Notes under the pieces: model-generated | What the model saw: the letters and a program-made list of their open reading frames with translations, nothing else | Databases searched by the model: none | Told to the model about the DNA's origin: nothing | Source: an uncultured Roseibium sp. | Lineage (GTDB): Bacteria > Pseudomonadota > Alphaproteobacteria > Rhizobiales > Stappiaceae | Direction: 5' to 3' | DNA: 64,000 bases | Assembly (NCBI RefSeq): GCF_963675985.1 | Contig: NZ_OY780957.1 | Coordinates: 1,635,501-1,699,500 of the forward strand | Part shown: one piece after another, positions 44,251 to 53,851 of the stretch | Position numbering within the stretch: the stretch's first letter is position 1 | How the letters are laid out: the number at the start of each line of letters is the position of its first letter | Translations under genes and position numbers: made by a program

Positions 44251-45063
44251 TTACGAAGGCAACAGGCCAAGCTCCTTCAGGGCCGGAACATAGGTCCGGC
44301 TGATCGGCAGTTCGGCCCCGTCTTCGGTGATCGCGATCACGCTGCTGTTCACTCGCTTGATCTGCCGGATCGCTTTAAGCGCCACCCAGTGAGACCGGTG
44401 GATCTGCAGGCCGTCGGTCCGGTCCACCTCATCGATCGCATCCTTCAGGCGCATCAGCAGAGACGTCATTCCACGGGTCGTTGTGACCTCGACGTAGTGA
44501 TCGTTGACCGACATGGAGACGATCCGGCCGCGTTTTTCCAACGGCAGACGGCGGATCAGCCGGTCCGGTTCGTCGGACCCGGCGGCGGGCAAGGCCGCTT
44601 TGCTGTCGCTTTTTGAAAACACCGCCATGTTCAGGGTCACGACAGCGGCAATGACGAAACAATTGACCAGCTGCCGCAGAAGATAGACCGGCTCGGTAAT
44701 GTCGCTGCCGAGCAGGATCAGGTTGATCGCAAGCACGACCGGCAGAACGCTGACCCCGGAGGCGATCCCGGCCAGCGAATAGGTGAAAAGCCTCGAATAG
44801 CCCCGTTGCGAGCCCCACCTTCCGACGACGGATCCTGCCAGATATCCGACCGCGAAGCCTGCGAACACGATCGGGAGCCAGAACCCGAGCCGTCCGGGCA
44901 GAGTGAGTTGTTCCTGCGTGCCGAAGGGACCGGACAGGGCCAGAACCGCGACGATCCCGATCAGGATCGCGTAGGTCTTCGGTGCCAAAAAGACGTCCTG
45001 CAATTCACGAAGCGCGAATTGAAACGCGTTGCAGTCGGCGAATTTGTCGGGGCGTTCATTCAT
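44251..45063 (-). CDS. Membrane-bound LytTR-family transcription regulator
   Basis: 270 residues. The N-terminal half holds four predicted membrane helices (for example YAILIGIVAVLALSG and FWLPIVFAGFAVGYLAGSVV). The C-terminal ~100 residues are a LytTR DNA-binding domain (SVNDHYVEVTTTRGMTSLLM, HRSHWVALKAIRQIKRVNSS). This one-component design binds DNA from the membrane and may sense membrane state or a lipophilic ligand. It is divergent from the DUF6622 gene, 78 bases apart, so that gene is its most likely target. Confidence 0.88.
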   Translation of the reverse strand: MNERPDKFADCNAFQFALRELQDVFLAPKTYAILIGIVAVLALSGPFGTQEQLTLPGRLGFWLPIVFAGFAVGYLAGSVVGRWGSQRGYSRLFTYSLAGIASGVSVLPVVLAINLILLGSDITEPVYLLRQLVNCFVIAAVVTLNMAVFSKSDSKAALPAAGSDEPDRLIRRLPLEKRGRIVSMSVNDHYVEVTTTRGMTSLLMRLKDAIDEVDRTDGLQIHRSHWVALKAIRQIKRVNSSVIAITEDGAELPISRTYVPALKELGLLPS

Positions 45064-45141
45064 CTCGCGTTGCCCTGTCGATGCTCCGGCAATTTCTCTC
45101 CTTCCGTCTTAGCGCATTTAAAGCATCGGAGAGAGAAGCGG

Positions 45142-45653
45142 ATGATATTCGTCGTCGAAATGATCAAGCACACGCCTTTGTGGGTGTGGGGTATTCTGAT
45201 CTATGTCTGCTATGCCAGTTACAAGCAGACCCGGGACCGTGCCGCAAGACCGGCGGTGATGCTTGTGTTTCCTATACTATTTTTCCTTCTGGCGGTCGTT
45301 CGCCTGGTTCGTATCGAGATCACCGGTTCGGTCCTGGAAGGCCTTGCCCTTGGAGCGATCGTGGCCGTCGGCGCCCTGCTTGCCATCAAGCCGGCGCGCG
45401 GGACGACGATAGCGGAAAACGGCGCATACCGGATCCGGAGCGACTATTTCGCAGCGCTCCTGATTCCGGCGACGTTTGTGACCTTTTACGTGCTGGCAGT
45501 CCTGAGTGCGCTCGATCCGGCCGCGAAAACCGGCCTGGCGTTCCAGATCGTATCCGGGGGCGTCAGCAGCCTGTCGACGAGCTACATGGTCTTTCGCGTG
45601 ATTGCATATTTCCGAACCGGCAAGGCGTCGGCAAACCGGGCAGGGTCAGCGGC

Positions 45654-45657
<4 letters not shown>
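45142..45657 (+). CDS. DUF6622-type integral membrane protein
   Basis: 171 residues, about four to five membrane helices. The start IKHTPLWVWGILIYVCYASY matches the uncharacterised DUF6622 family, and VMLVFPILFFLLAVVRLV follows. No catalytic motif is seen. ATG 45142 has GGAGAGAG upstream. Divergent from the LytTR regulator, and its stop overlaps the recQ stop by four bases in the convergent direction. The function is unknown; pairing with a LytTR gene suggests regulated expression. Confidence 0.75.
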
Positions 45658-47528
<1,871 letters not shown>

Positions 47529-47644
47529 GCGGTTGATTCCCTTGATCTGGCCGTACTCTTCCTGATTTGCCGTCTTCGAGCAATCTCGGGCTGTGGATGA
47601 TCTTCGTCCATGCGATCCGTTCTGCCGATTTCCCGCATAAAATT

Positions 47645-47713
47645 CGAAAGGTCGCTTATCGAGATTAGACGAAAGGTCGTGTCAACCTGAACCTACTATC
47701 CTTGCGTTCAGGT
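47645..47713. promoter_or_regulatory. Repeat motifs in the recQ divergent intergenic region
   Basis: CGAAAGGTCG occurs twice as a direct repeat (47645-47654 and 47670-47679, 25 bases apart). ACCTGAAC (47685-47692) and GTTCAGGT (47706-47713) form a perfect 8-base inverted repeat 33 bases before the membrane-protein start. Possible operators or a leader hairpin; no regulator is assigned. Confidence 0.35.
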
Positions 47714-47745
47714 CCAAACCGATTGCGTCCTGGCGAGTCTTTTCA

Positions 47746-48513
47746 ATGTTGATGGAAATTATTTCGAGAAGCTTCATCGCCTATCGATCGAATCTGGATG
47801 TCTTGTTCCGGATTGCCCGGATATGGCTGCCGATTGTGGTCGTCTGGGCTCTTTTCCTGAAGTTCGCCCTTGCGCCGTTGGCTCGGGGCAGCCTTCTTGC
47901 ACAAGGCGATTTTCGTGGCCTTCTGTTCCTCCTCGTTTACGTGTTTGCGAATCTTGTGATCGCGAGCGGAATTGCCGTGCCGTGGCATCGGCTGCTTTTG
48001 TTGAGGGACAGAAGTTACGCGGAGAAGTTCAGCTTCGGTCCAATGGAAAAACGCTACCTGACCAGGCTGATCGCGATGAACCTGGCCAGTCTCGTCTATA
48101 TTCTGGTTCTGCTGTTTGTAGTGATCAAGCTGGGGCAGGGCGGGCGTGTTGCCTCGCTTGCCATCACTGCCACCGTCCTGCCGTATGCCATGCGCTTCAG
48201 CCTTGTCCTGCCTGCCGCAGCCTTGTCTGAACCGTTTTCGTTTTCGGATGCCTATCTGGTCAGCAGGGGCATGGGTTGGCGGATGTTCGCGGCAACCCTG
48301 GCGCTGACCCTTCCGATGGTGTTTGTGGCGCGGATCGTTTTGGAGATCGTCGATCTTCTCCTGAGGAAAACGCCCGGCATGTTCAAGGATATCGTGGAGA
48401 TCATCCTCGCCGAGGCCTGCGGCATCGCGATCGCGCTCATGTTCGTCAGCGTATTGTCCATAAGCTATGCCGTTGCGAAGGAGCGGTGGTTTGCCGGAGG
48501 CCAGTCGGCCTGA
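47746..48513 (+). CDS. Uncharacterised integral membrane protein
   Basis: 255 residues with about six hydrophobic segments (for example IARIWLPIVVVWALFLKF, GLLFLLVYVFANLVIASGIA, LVYILVLLFVVIKL and a last one near AIALMFVSVLSISYAV). PWHRLLLLRDRSYAEKFSFG is a conserved-looking cytosolic loop. I recognise no named family; it resembles the multi-helix proteins often annotated as hypothetical membrane proteins in Rhizobiales. Start ATG 47746 (or 47752). Divergent from recQ, convergent with the acyltransferase gene. Confidence 0.75.
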   Translation: MLMEIISRSFIAYRSNLDVLFRIARIWLPIVVVWALFLKFALAPLARGSLLAQGDFRGLLFLLVYVFANLVIASGIAVPWHRLLLLRDRSYAEKFSFGPMEKRYLTRLIAMNLASLVYILVLLFVVIKLGQGGRVASLAITATVLPYAMRFSLVLPAAALSEPFSFSDAYLVSRGMGWRMFAATLALTLPMVFVARIVLEIVDLLLRKTPGMFKDIVEIILAEACGIAIALMFVSVLSISYAVAKERWFAGGQSA

Positions 48514-48537
48514 GGGTCGGTGCGGAGGACCCCGCAC

Positions 48538-49422
48538 TTAAAATTCCGCGTCCGGCTCGCTTGCCAGCGTCTCCGCGCAGTGGACACGCAGGCGTTCGGT
48601 CAGCTCGGCGAGGTCGCCTTCCAGCGCGTCCGGGCCGATCGGCTTGCCGAAATGAACCCGGAATTCCGCGTTCTTCTTGTTAAGGAGTTCGTTGAAGACG
48701 GTCATGTCGCGCAGCTCGGTCGACACGCGCGCCAGGAAGTAGAAAAGCCCCGAGTTTCGCCCGCCCATGTGGACAGGAATGATCGGCGCGTTGTTCTTGC
48801 GCGCGAGCGCAAGGGCAGAACTCATCCACGGCCGTTCGGTCAGCTTGCCGTCGTGCCAGTAGGCGAGCCGGCCGGACGGAAACAGCACCACCACCCGCTG
48901 GCTGGAAAAGGCGTTGGCGGCGATCCTCAGCGTTTCCTTGGTCTTCTCGCGGGTCTTGAAGCTGTCGCGCCATTCAACGGGCACGATCATCTCCGCCAGG
49001 CGCGGATTGAGGCGGATCGCGTCCCGGTTGGCGAAGATGGCCAGATCCGTGCGCCGCGGCTTGATGGCGTCGTAGAGGGCGACCCCGTCTGCGATTCCTG
49101 TCGGATGGTTCGAGACCAGCACCACCGGCCCGCTTGAAGGCACCCGGTCGAGACCCTGCGTCGTCATGTTCAGGGTCAGGAGGCCGCTCAGGTGATCGAA
49201 CACCGCCTTGGGCTCCATCGGGCCGATGGTGTCGGCCATGTCGACCGCCGACCGGTACCGCAGGATCTTGTGCGCAATTGGACGGATGAGAGGCCACCAG
49301 GGGCTGGACATGACCTTCTCGCCGCGTTCCGCAATCAGCGTGTCGACAATATGCATGCCGTCTTGCAGCGGCTGACCGTGGTCGGCCGGCAATGCCGCAG
49401 TCGTCTGGTCGGTCGTCGGCAC
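48538..49422 (-). CDS. Lysophospholipid acyltransferase (PlsC-like)
   Basis: 294 residues. The PlsC domain has the first motif as SNHPTGIADGVAL, where the catalytic His and Asp are five residues apart (HX5D) rather than the classical HX4D. The block FPSGRLAYW is motif III, and APIIPVHMGG is motif IV. The wide spacing is seen in the hemolysin/OlsB-like acyltransferases, which transfer acyl chains to lysophospholipids or lyso-ornithine lipids. No transmembrane helix is obvious. Start GTG 49422. Confidence 0.85.
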   Translation of the reverse strand: MPTTDQTTAALPADHGQPLQDGMHIVDTLIAERGEKVMSSPWWPLIRPIAHKILRYRSAVDMADTIGPMEPKAVFDHLSGLLTLNMTTQGLDRVPSSGPVVLVSNHPTGIADGVALYDAIKPRRTDLAIFANRDAIRLNPRLAEMIVPVEWRDSFKTREKTKETLRIAANAFSSQRVVVLFPSGRLAYWHDGKLTERPWMSSALALARKNNAPIIPVHMGGRNSGLFYFLARVSTELRDMTVFNELLNKKNAEFRVHFGKPIGPDALEGDLAELTERLRVHCAETLASEPDAEF

Positions 49423-49538
49423 GAAGTGTCCTTGGGTCGTTTGTTGGTTCTTAGTGCAGCATGGTTACCGAATGCCGTGGCTTGGCGCAAATGCGAGTTG
49501 TCGCAGGCGGAACCCTCTCGCCGGCCATTGCGACGGAA

Positions 49539-49916
49539 TCAGCTCCAGACCGGGGATGTGAATATCGCCACGGCCGACAGGAAACCGACGCCCCAGGAGA
49601 GTGATCTGGGTGTTGCCCGGTCGGTCCAGTAGCAGAAGGTGTAGATGAGCCTCATGGCGATGAACAGGACCGCAAGCCGGTCGATCCAGGAGGGATCGCC
49701 ACCCTGGCCAAGTCCGACGATCACGGCGATGGCAAAAAACGGAAAGCCTTCGAAACCGTTCGCCTGGGCCGCCTGAGACCGTGCGCGGAAGCCGTCGCGC
49801 CAGAAGTCCGGGTCGCGGGGATTGGCATTGTCGTAGTCCTTGTTGAACTTGGCCGGAAGTGCGGCGGCCATGGGCAGGATCGCGGCGATCAGTATGCACC
49901 AGACGGAAACGGGCAC
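49539..49916 (-). CDS. MAPEG-family membrane protein
   Basis: 125 residues with four hydrophobic segments. VWCILIAAILPMAAALPAKF starts the first, RSQAAQANGFEGFPFFAIAV is the MAPEG signature, and AMRLIYTFCYWTDRATPRS follows. MAPEG proteins are small glutathione-dependent or related membrane proteins; the activity here is unknown. The start is GTG 49916, with GAGGA upstream; the open frame reaches 49979 but that extension is hydrophilic and not family-like. Confidence 0.82.
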   Translation of the reverse strand: MPVSVWCILIAAILPMAAALPAKFNKDYDNANPRDPDFWRDGFRARSQAAQANGFEGFPFFAIAVIVGLGQGGDPSWIDRLAVLFIAMRLIYTFCYWTDRATPRSLSWGVGFLSAVAIFTSPVWS

Positions 49917-50135
49917 GGAGCAGGTCCTCTTGCTTGAACGAGCGGGTTGAAGGTCGGCGGGAATAGGCCGCGGTGTCATTAGGGTATCGGACGATAACAG
50001 GATAACAGAACGAACAATCGGCGCGTCAATTGAGTGAAATCAACGAAGCCCGTGTCCAATCACGGTTGGTATAGCGCAATTGCATTTGCCTGTCGGGACG
50101 GTCCTGCAGGCACCGCGTTCCAAAGAGGGGAAAAC

Positions 50136-50498
50136 ATGTCCGTATCCGATTGGCAATCCTTCATTTCGCAGACCGACAAGCGCATGGCGGATCTGCGCGG
50201 CGGAATTCCCGGCGTCACCAAGGGGTTTCACGAAGTCGCCCGCGCGGCGATTGCGCCTGGTGCTCTGGATTCGAAGACCAAGGAACTGATCGCCCTTGCC
50301 ATCGGCATCACGGCACGCTGCGACGGTTGTCTTGCCTATCACGCCAAGGCGGCGGCGAAATACGGCGCGACCCGCGAAGAGGTCATGGAGACGATCGGCG
50401 TTGCCGTTTACATGGGCGGCGGCCCATCGATGATTTATGGTGCCGAGGCGCTGGCCGCCTTCGATGCCTTTGCACCGAAGGCGGAAGACGGACCGTAA
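50136..50498 (+). CDS. Carboxymuconolactone decarboxylase-family (AhpD-like) protein
   Basis: 120 residues. The redox motif is CDGCLAYH (CxxC with the downstream His), typical of AhpD-like peroxidase partners. KTKELIALAIGITARC and TREEVMETIGVAVYMGGGP are standard. It may act as an alkylhydroperoxidase or thiol carrier. ATG 50136 follows AGAGGGG; the open frame upstream to 50034 is not conserved. It abuts the convergent rhodanese gene with no gap. Confidence 0.88.
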   Translation: MSVSDWQSFISQTDKRMADLRGGIPGVTKGFHEVARAAIAPGALDSKTKELIALAIGITARCDGCLAYHAKAAAKYGATREEVMETIGVAVYMGGGPSMIYGAEALAAFDAFAPKAEDGP

Positions 50499-50879
50499 TC
50501 AGGGGCGCGGCACATGGGCGCCGGTCGACGGATCGGTTCCCAGATAGGCGTTGCCGCCTTGTTTCCAGGCATTAAAGCCGCCGGCCATGTGGGCGATTTT
50601 CGAAAAGCCCGCGGCCAGGCATTTTTCCGCCATGCGCCGCGACCGCATGCCGGACCCGCAGTAAAGCACGATCGGACGCTCTTCCGGCGAGGCCGGCAGG
50701 CGAGCCGGGTCGAACGCCGACATGGGGGCCAGAAGAGCGCCACCCACGTGCTCGAAGTCATATTCGGCAGGGGTGCGCACGTCGATCAGAACGATCGTGT
50801 TGCGATCGTACATTTCCTTGACCTCGTCGGCTGACAGCGTCTGCAGTGTTGCGCCGTTGATAGTTTCCGTTTCCGCCAT
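50499..50879 (-). CDS. Rhodanese-like domain protein
   Basis: 126 residues, a single rhodanese domain. The active-site loop is LYCGSGMRSRRMAEKC (catalytic Cys about 76), IVLIDVRTPAEYDFEHVGGA is N-terminal, and HMAGGFNAWKQGG is near the end. It probably transfers sulfane sulfur or binds persulfide. The start at 50879 has AAAGGA upstream. Convergent with the AhpD-like gene and back to back with the LMW-PTP-like gene. Confidence 0.92.
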   Translation of the reverse strand: MAETETINGATLQTLSADEVKEMYDRNTIVLIDVRTPAEYDFEHVGGALLAPMSAFDPARLPASPEERPIVLYCGSGMRSRRMAEKCLAAGFSKIAHMAGGFNAWKQGGNAYLGTDPSTGAHVPRP

Positions 50880-51106
50880 GGGTGCGGTCCTTTCCAGGTT
50901 GGGAGAACAGAGAATGAATGTGGGTTTCTTATATCCGAATTGTTGAAGATATAGGAGCGCCTGTCCGCTTTGAAACCGGAATTGATCGGGTCGGGATCTC
51001 ATTTCCGAGTTTGCGGCGCGGAGTGTCACATTGTTTTCCAAACACGGGCGTAGAGGAGGTGCCGCGCGCTGGGGCGATTCGCATAACGGTAAATCGGAGG
51101 TCCGCC

Positions 51107-51562
51107 GTGTCCAAAACAACCGTGCTGTTTGTCTGTTCTGACAATGCTTTCCTGAGCCCGCTCGCGGAGGCCTACATGAACGCAAGGGGAGACGGTATTG
51201 TCAGGGCCTTTTCGGCCGGCCTCGTCCCGGCTCTGGAGCTGCACGCAGCGGCCCGCAGGCTGTTGTCCGCCCATGGTATGCAGACGGACGGTTTGACCCC
51301 GAAAAGCCTGGACGTATTCCTTCAACCGCTTGCTCCGTCGCTGGACCGGATCATTTATCTGGCCGATCTGCCGAAAAACGATCTGAACGCCATCCGGGGC
51401 GATGCGCCGGCAATCGATGTCTGGAAAATTGCCGACGCGCTGCCGCGCCCGGAATCCTTCGATGCCTGTGTGGACATGTTTCGCCGGGTCTGCGGTGCAA
51501 TTGACGAGGTTCTGGATCCGCCCGTGCATCCTGAAGCGGTCCATAGAGCTCTTGCCGGTTAG
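51107..51562 (+). CDS. Low-molecular-weight phosphatase-like protein lacking the catalytic Arg
   Basis: 151 residues of LMW-PTP/ArsC fold. The P-loop reads VCSDNAFLSPLAEA where active enzymes have C-x4-5-R-S-P; the nucleophile Cys10 is kept but the phosphate-binding Arg is Leu16. The C-terminal ALPRPESFDACVDMFRRVCG resembles the family end. It is probably a non-catalytic or changed-function relative. The start is GTG 51107, with GGAGG seven bases upstream. Its end overlaps the convergent GNAT gene by four bases. Confidence 0.75.
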   Translation: MSKTTVLFVCSDNAFLSPLAEAYMNARGDGIVRAFSAGLVPALELHAAARRLLSAHGMQTDGLTPKSLDVFLQPLAPSLDRIIYLADLPKNDLNAIRGDAPAIDVWKIADALPRPESFDACVDMFRRVCGAIDEVLDPPVHPEAVHRALAG

Positions 51563-52173
51563 GACTGCTGTCCGGAGCCGGCCGAGGCCAGCCTGCGCGG
51601 CTGTGACAACGCGCGCGCCACATTGGTGCGGATCCAGTCTTTGATGCGGGCCTTCGGCGCCTTGATCAGGCCGATCATGTCTCCGGACTGATAGGTCAGT
51701 CTGGCGGAGAACTTGCGGGCCAGGGCCTGCATGGTGTGATTGGCCGCAAGGCAACTGATATAGATGTGCTCGATCTGGAGATCGCGTGCCTCGTTCAGGA
51801 GGGCATCCATCAACCGGGTGCCGACACCATGGCGGCGCCAGCCCTTTTCCACGCAAAAAGCGGCTTCGGCCATATGCGGTTCGGGCAGGGTGCGCAATTC
51901 TGCGGTTCCGCGCAGGACGCCGTCTTCAAAATAGCCGAAAATGGCCGGGCTCTGCGCGAAACTGGTCTCCGCATAGGAGACCATGAACGAATCATCGACC
52001 GTCATCGCGAATCGATTTCGCCGGCTTTCGGGATCCAGGCGTAGAAGAAGATCACGGAAGGCAGTCTTTTCATCGCCGCGGAGGGGGCGAAACGTCCCGG
52101 AAAGCGCGGAAAACGCTGCGGTACCGTTGTTCTGCCGTTTGGCCTGGAACCATGATTTGGAGGACTGCAGCAT
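51559..52173 (-). CDS. GNAT-family N-acetyltransferase
   Basis: 204 residues. The acetyl-CoA-binding motif A is seen as CVEKGWRRHGVGTRLMDALL (about 109-128), following AEAAF. A hydrophilic extension of about 25 residues at the N-terminus and a basic C-terminal tail flank the domain. Substrate unknown. The start 52173 has AGGAG upstream. A hairpin with a T tract on the plus strand lies 60 bases upstream. Confidence 0.85.
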   Translation of the reverse strand: MLQSSKSWFQAKRQNNGTAAFSALSGTFRPLRGDEKTAFRDLLLRLDPESRRNRFAMTVDDSFMVSYAETSFAQSPAIFGYFEDGVLRGTAELRTLPEPHMAEAAFCVEKGWRRHGVGTRLMDALLNEARDLQIEHIYISCLAANHTMQALARKFSARLTYQSGDMIGLIKAPKARIKDWIRTNVARALSQPRRLASAGSGQQS

Positions 52174-52233
52174 GGAAGGCTCCTGTCAAAAATAGCCCTC
52201 CCAAGGCGTCCTCCCAGACGTTAGAAGTCATAT

Positions 52234-52255
52234 AAAGGCCGTATCTGGCCTTTTT
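52234..52255. terminator. Hairpin with T tract upstream of the GNAT gene
   Basis: AAAGGCC-GTATCT-GGCCTTT is followed by TTTTT ending at 52255 on the plus strand. It would terminate plus-strand transcripts running antisense through the GNAT gene from the LMW-PTP-like gene, before the lipoprotein gene. Confidence 0.5.
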
Positions 52256-52356
52256 CAATAGCGCAATTATTAAACTTGAGTCGGGTTTTGGCGTTTTCAT
52301 GAATTGTGGGCTAAGACTTGGTAAAGATTGGCCGCGGCGGAACGGGACGGAAAGAT

Positions 52357-52875
52357 ATGATGCGGAATGCGACGATTGTTGTCGGGCTGTGTATTTTGGT
52401 CGGCATGACAGGGTGCCAGAGATTATCGGGAAGCCGGCAATACGCGGCCCCCTTGCCGGCGACGCCGACGACACCGGTCGGTCAGGGAGATCTGCAACCG
52501 CTTGACGGGGCCGTTCCGGGCGGACTTTACGGCGATACGGCAACCGGCACGGATGTCGCCGCAAATACGCTTGCCGAACCGACGGGCGCCATCGAGGTGA
52601 GCCGCAGCGATATGCTCGGCGGCTGGAAGCTGAGTTCGGGAACGGACAATTGCATGGCCTTCATGACGCTGACCACATGGTCCGGCGGCTACCGCGCCAA
52701 TACCCGTGGATGTGCCAGTCCGCTCCTGAGCGGAATTTCCGCCTGGGATCTGAGCGGAAAGCAGGTGGTGTTGAAGGATGCGAACGGACAAACCGTCGCT
52801 CAGCTCTACGCAACGACCGCGCAGCAGTTCAATGGACAGACCGCGCAAGGCGTGCCGGCGTCGCTTTACCGTTAA
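52357..52875 (+). CDS. Omp19-like lipoprotein with AprI/Inh protease-inhibitor domain
   Basis: 172 residues. The signal peptide ends in a lipobox MTGC with the lipidated Cys at 20. A Pro/Thr-rich linker is followed by a C-terminal AprI/Inh-type beta-barrel (about 90-172: MLGGWKLSSGTDNC, AFMTLTTWSGGYRANTRGC, VVLKDANGQTVAQLY). It resembles Brucella Omp19, an outer-membrane lipoprotein that inhibits proteases. Start ATG 52357 (or 52360), with GGACGG before it. The next plus-strand gene follows 75 bases on. Confidence 0.85.
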   Translation: MMRNATIVVGLCILVGMTGCQRLSGSRQYAAPLPATPTTPVGQGDLQPLDGAVPGGLYGDTATGTDVAANTLAEPTGAIEVSRSDMLGGWKLSSGTDNCMAFMTLTTWSGGYRANTRGCASPLLSGISAWDLSGKQVVLKDANGQTVAQLYATTAQQFNGQTAQGVPASLYR

Positions 52876-52950
52876 CAACCTGAGGTATTTTTCACTAGAC
52901 GGCACGCGTTAAGGCTGTAAACTTGATTCATCAAGGGAGACAGCTGAGAC

Positions 52951-53724
52951 ATGTCCAAATACGATCCGTTGCGTGAACATCTGGCGCGCCTGGAAGATGT
53001 GGTCTGGGCCGCCAAACTCGACGATGTCGAAGATATTCTTGGATCTCATTTGCCCAAAAGCGCGCGCGAGCATCGCACGTGGTGGGCGAATTCGGGCGGC
53101 GGTCTCGTCCACCAGAATGCCTGGCTCGATGCGGGCTGGCGGGTGGAGAGAACCGACCTGAACCGCAACGTGGTCGTATTCCGCCGCTTGCGAATTGGCG
53201 GAACCGCGCTTGCCGGCAACAACGGTGCGGCGCGGCAGGAATCGCGCGGGAAAAGCAGCGAGGCGGAACGGCGGCTGGCCAAGGCCATGCCGGCCCTGCG
53301 CCAGCCTGTGACGGTCACGCTTCGTGCGGAATGGACCGTACTGGGCAATCTGCACAAGGTTCCCTGTTCGGCGACGAATATTCCCCAGGGCCCCGGCATC
53401 GTGAGGGCGGTGAGCCTCAGGGAAGGCGAGCCAAGCTCCCTGATCTTTCCGGCCGGTTCCGTTCAAACCTGCTACGGCCGCCTGCGAAAGGCGATGAAGG
53501 ACGATGGTCCGGAAAACGACAGCACCCTGTTGGTCTCTTTGGGGTTGAACCGATCGACGCCGGTCGAATGCGATGTCGTCAAGGCGGGAAATGCCTGGCT
53601 TCTGACTGACGGTCGCGGCCGCAAGGCGAATTTCGAGGATGATACCGAACGCAACCTGGTCGCCCAGTTGCTGTATCTTCAGGAATTGCAGGCCGGACGG
53701 ATCGCAAAGCTTCTTCCCGAGTAG
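52951..53724 (+). CDS. DUF7662-domain protein with unknown C-terminal half
   Basis: 257 residues. The first ~80 residues (SKYDPLREHLARL, SAREHRTWWANSGGGLVHQN, AWLDAGWRVERTDLNRNVVV) match the DUF7662 domain seen in several predicted DNA-interacting or restriction-linked proteins. The remaining ~170 residues include a Gly/Arg/Ser linker (about 88-110) and an alpha/beta region I do not recognise. No signal peptide or membrane segment. Function unknown. Confidence 0.6.
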   Translation: MSKYDPLREHLARLEDVVWAAKLDDVEDILGSHLPKSAREHRTWWANSGGGLVHQNAWLDAGWRVERTDLNRNVVVFRRLRIGGTALAGNNGAARQESRGKSSEAERRLAKAMPALRQPVTVTLRAEWTVLGNLHKVPCSATNIPQGPGIVRAVSLREGEPSSLIFPAGSVQTCYGRLRKAMKDDGPENDSTLLVSLGLNRSTPVECDVVKAGNAWLLTDGRGRKANFEDDTERNLVAQLLYLQELQAGRIAKLLPE

Positions 53725-53851
53725 GGCGCTGCCGAAAGGCCGTGTCCGGCTTTTGGCGGACCGTTTTAGCCGTATGAAAACTATTTTTGGCCAATCAACC
53801 GATTAGGTCCGTGCCCGGCCTTGCATCCGGACGCAATAGACCGTATTCGCC

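Noticed and set aside
52951..53724. Restriction or phage-defence system around the DUF7662 gene
   Set aside because: Neighbours are a lipoprotein and zapE; no nuclease, methylase or helicase is adjacent, so no defence call is supported.
53735..53754. Terminator after the DUF7662 gene
   Set aside because: AAAG-g-CCG with CGG-CTTT is short and bulged and followed by only two more T's; too weak to list.
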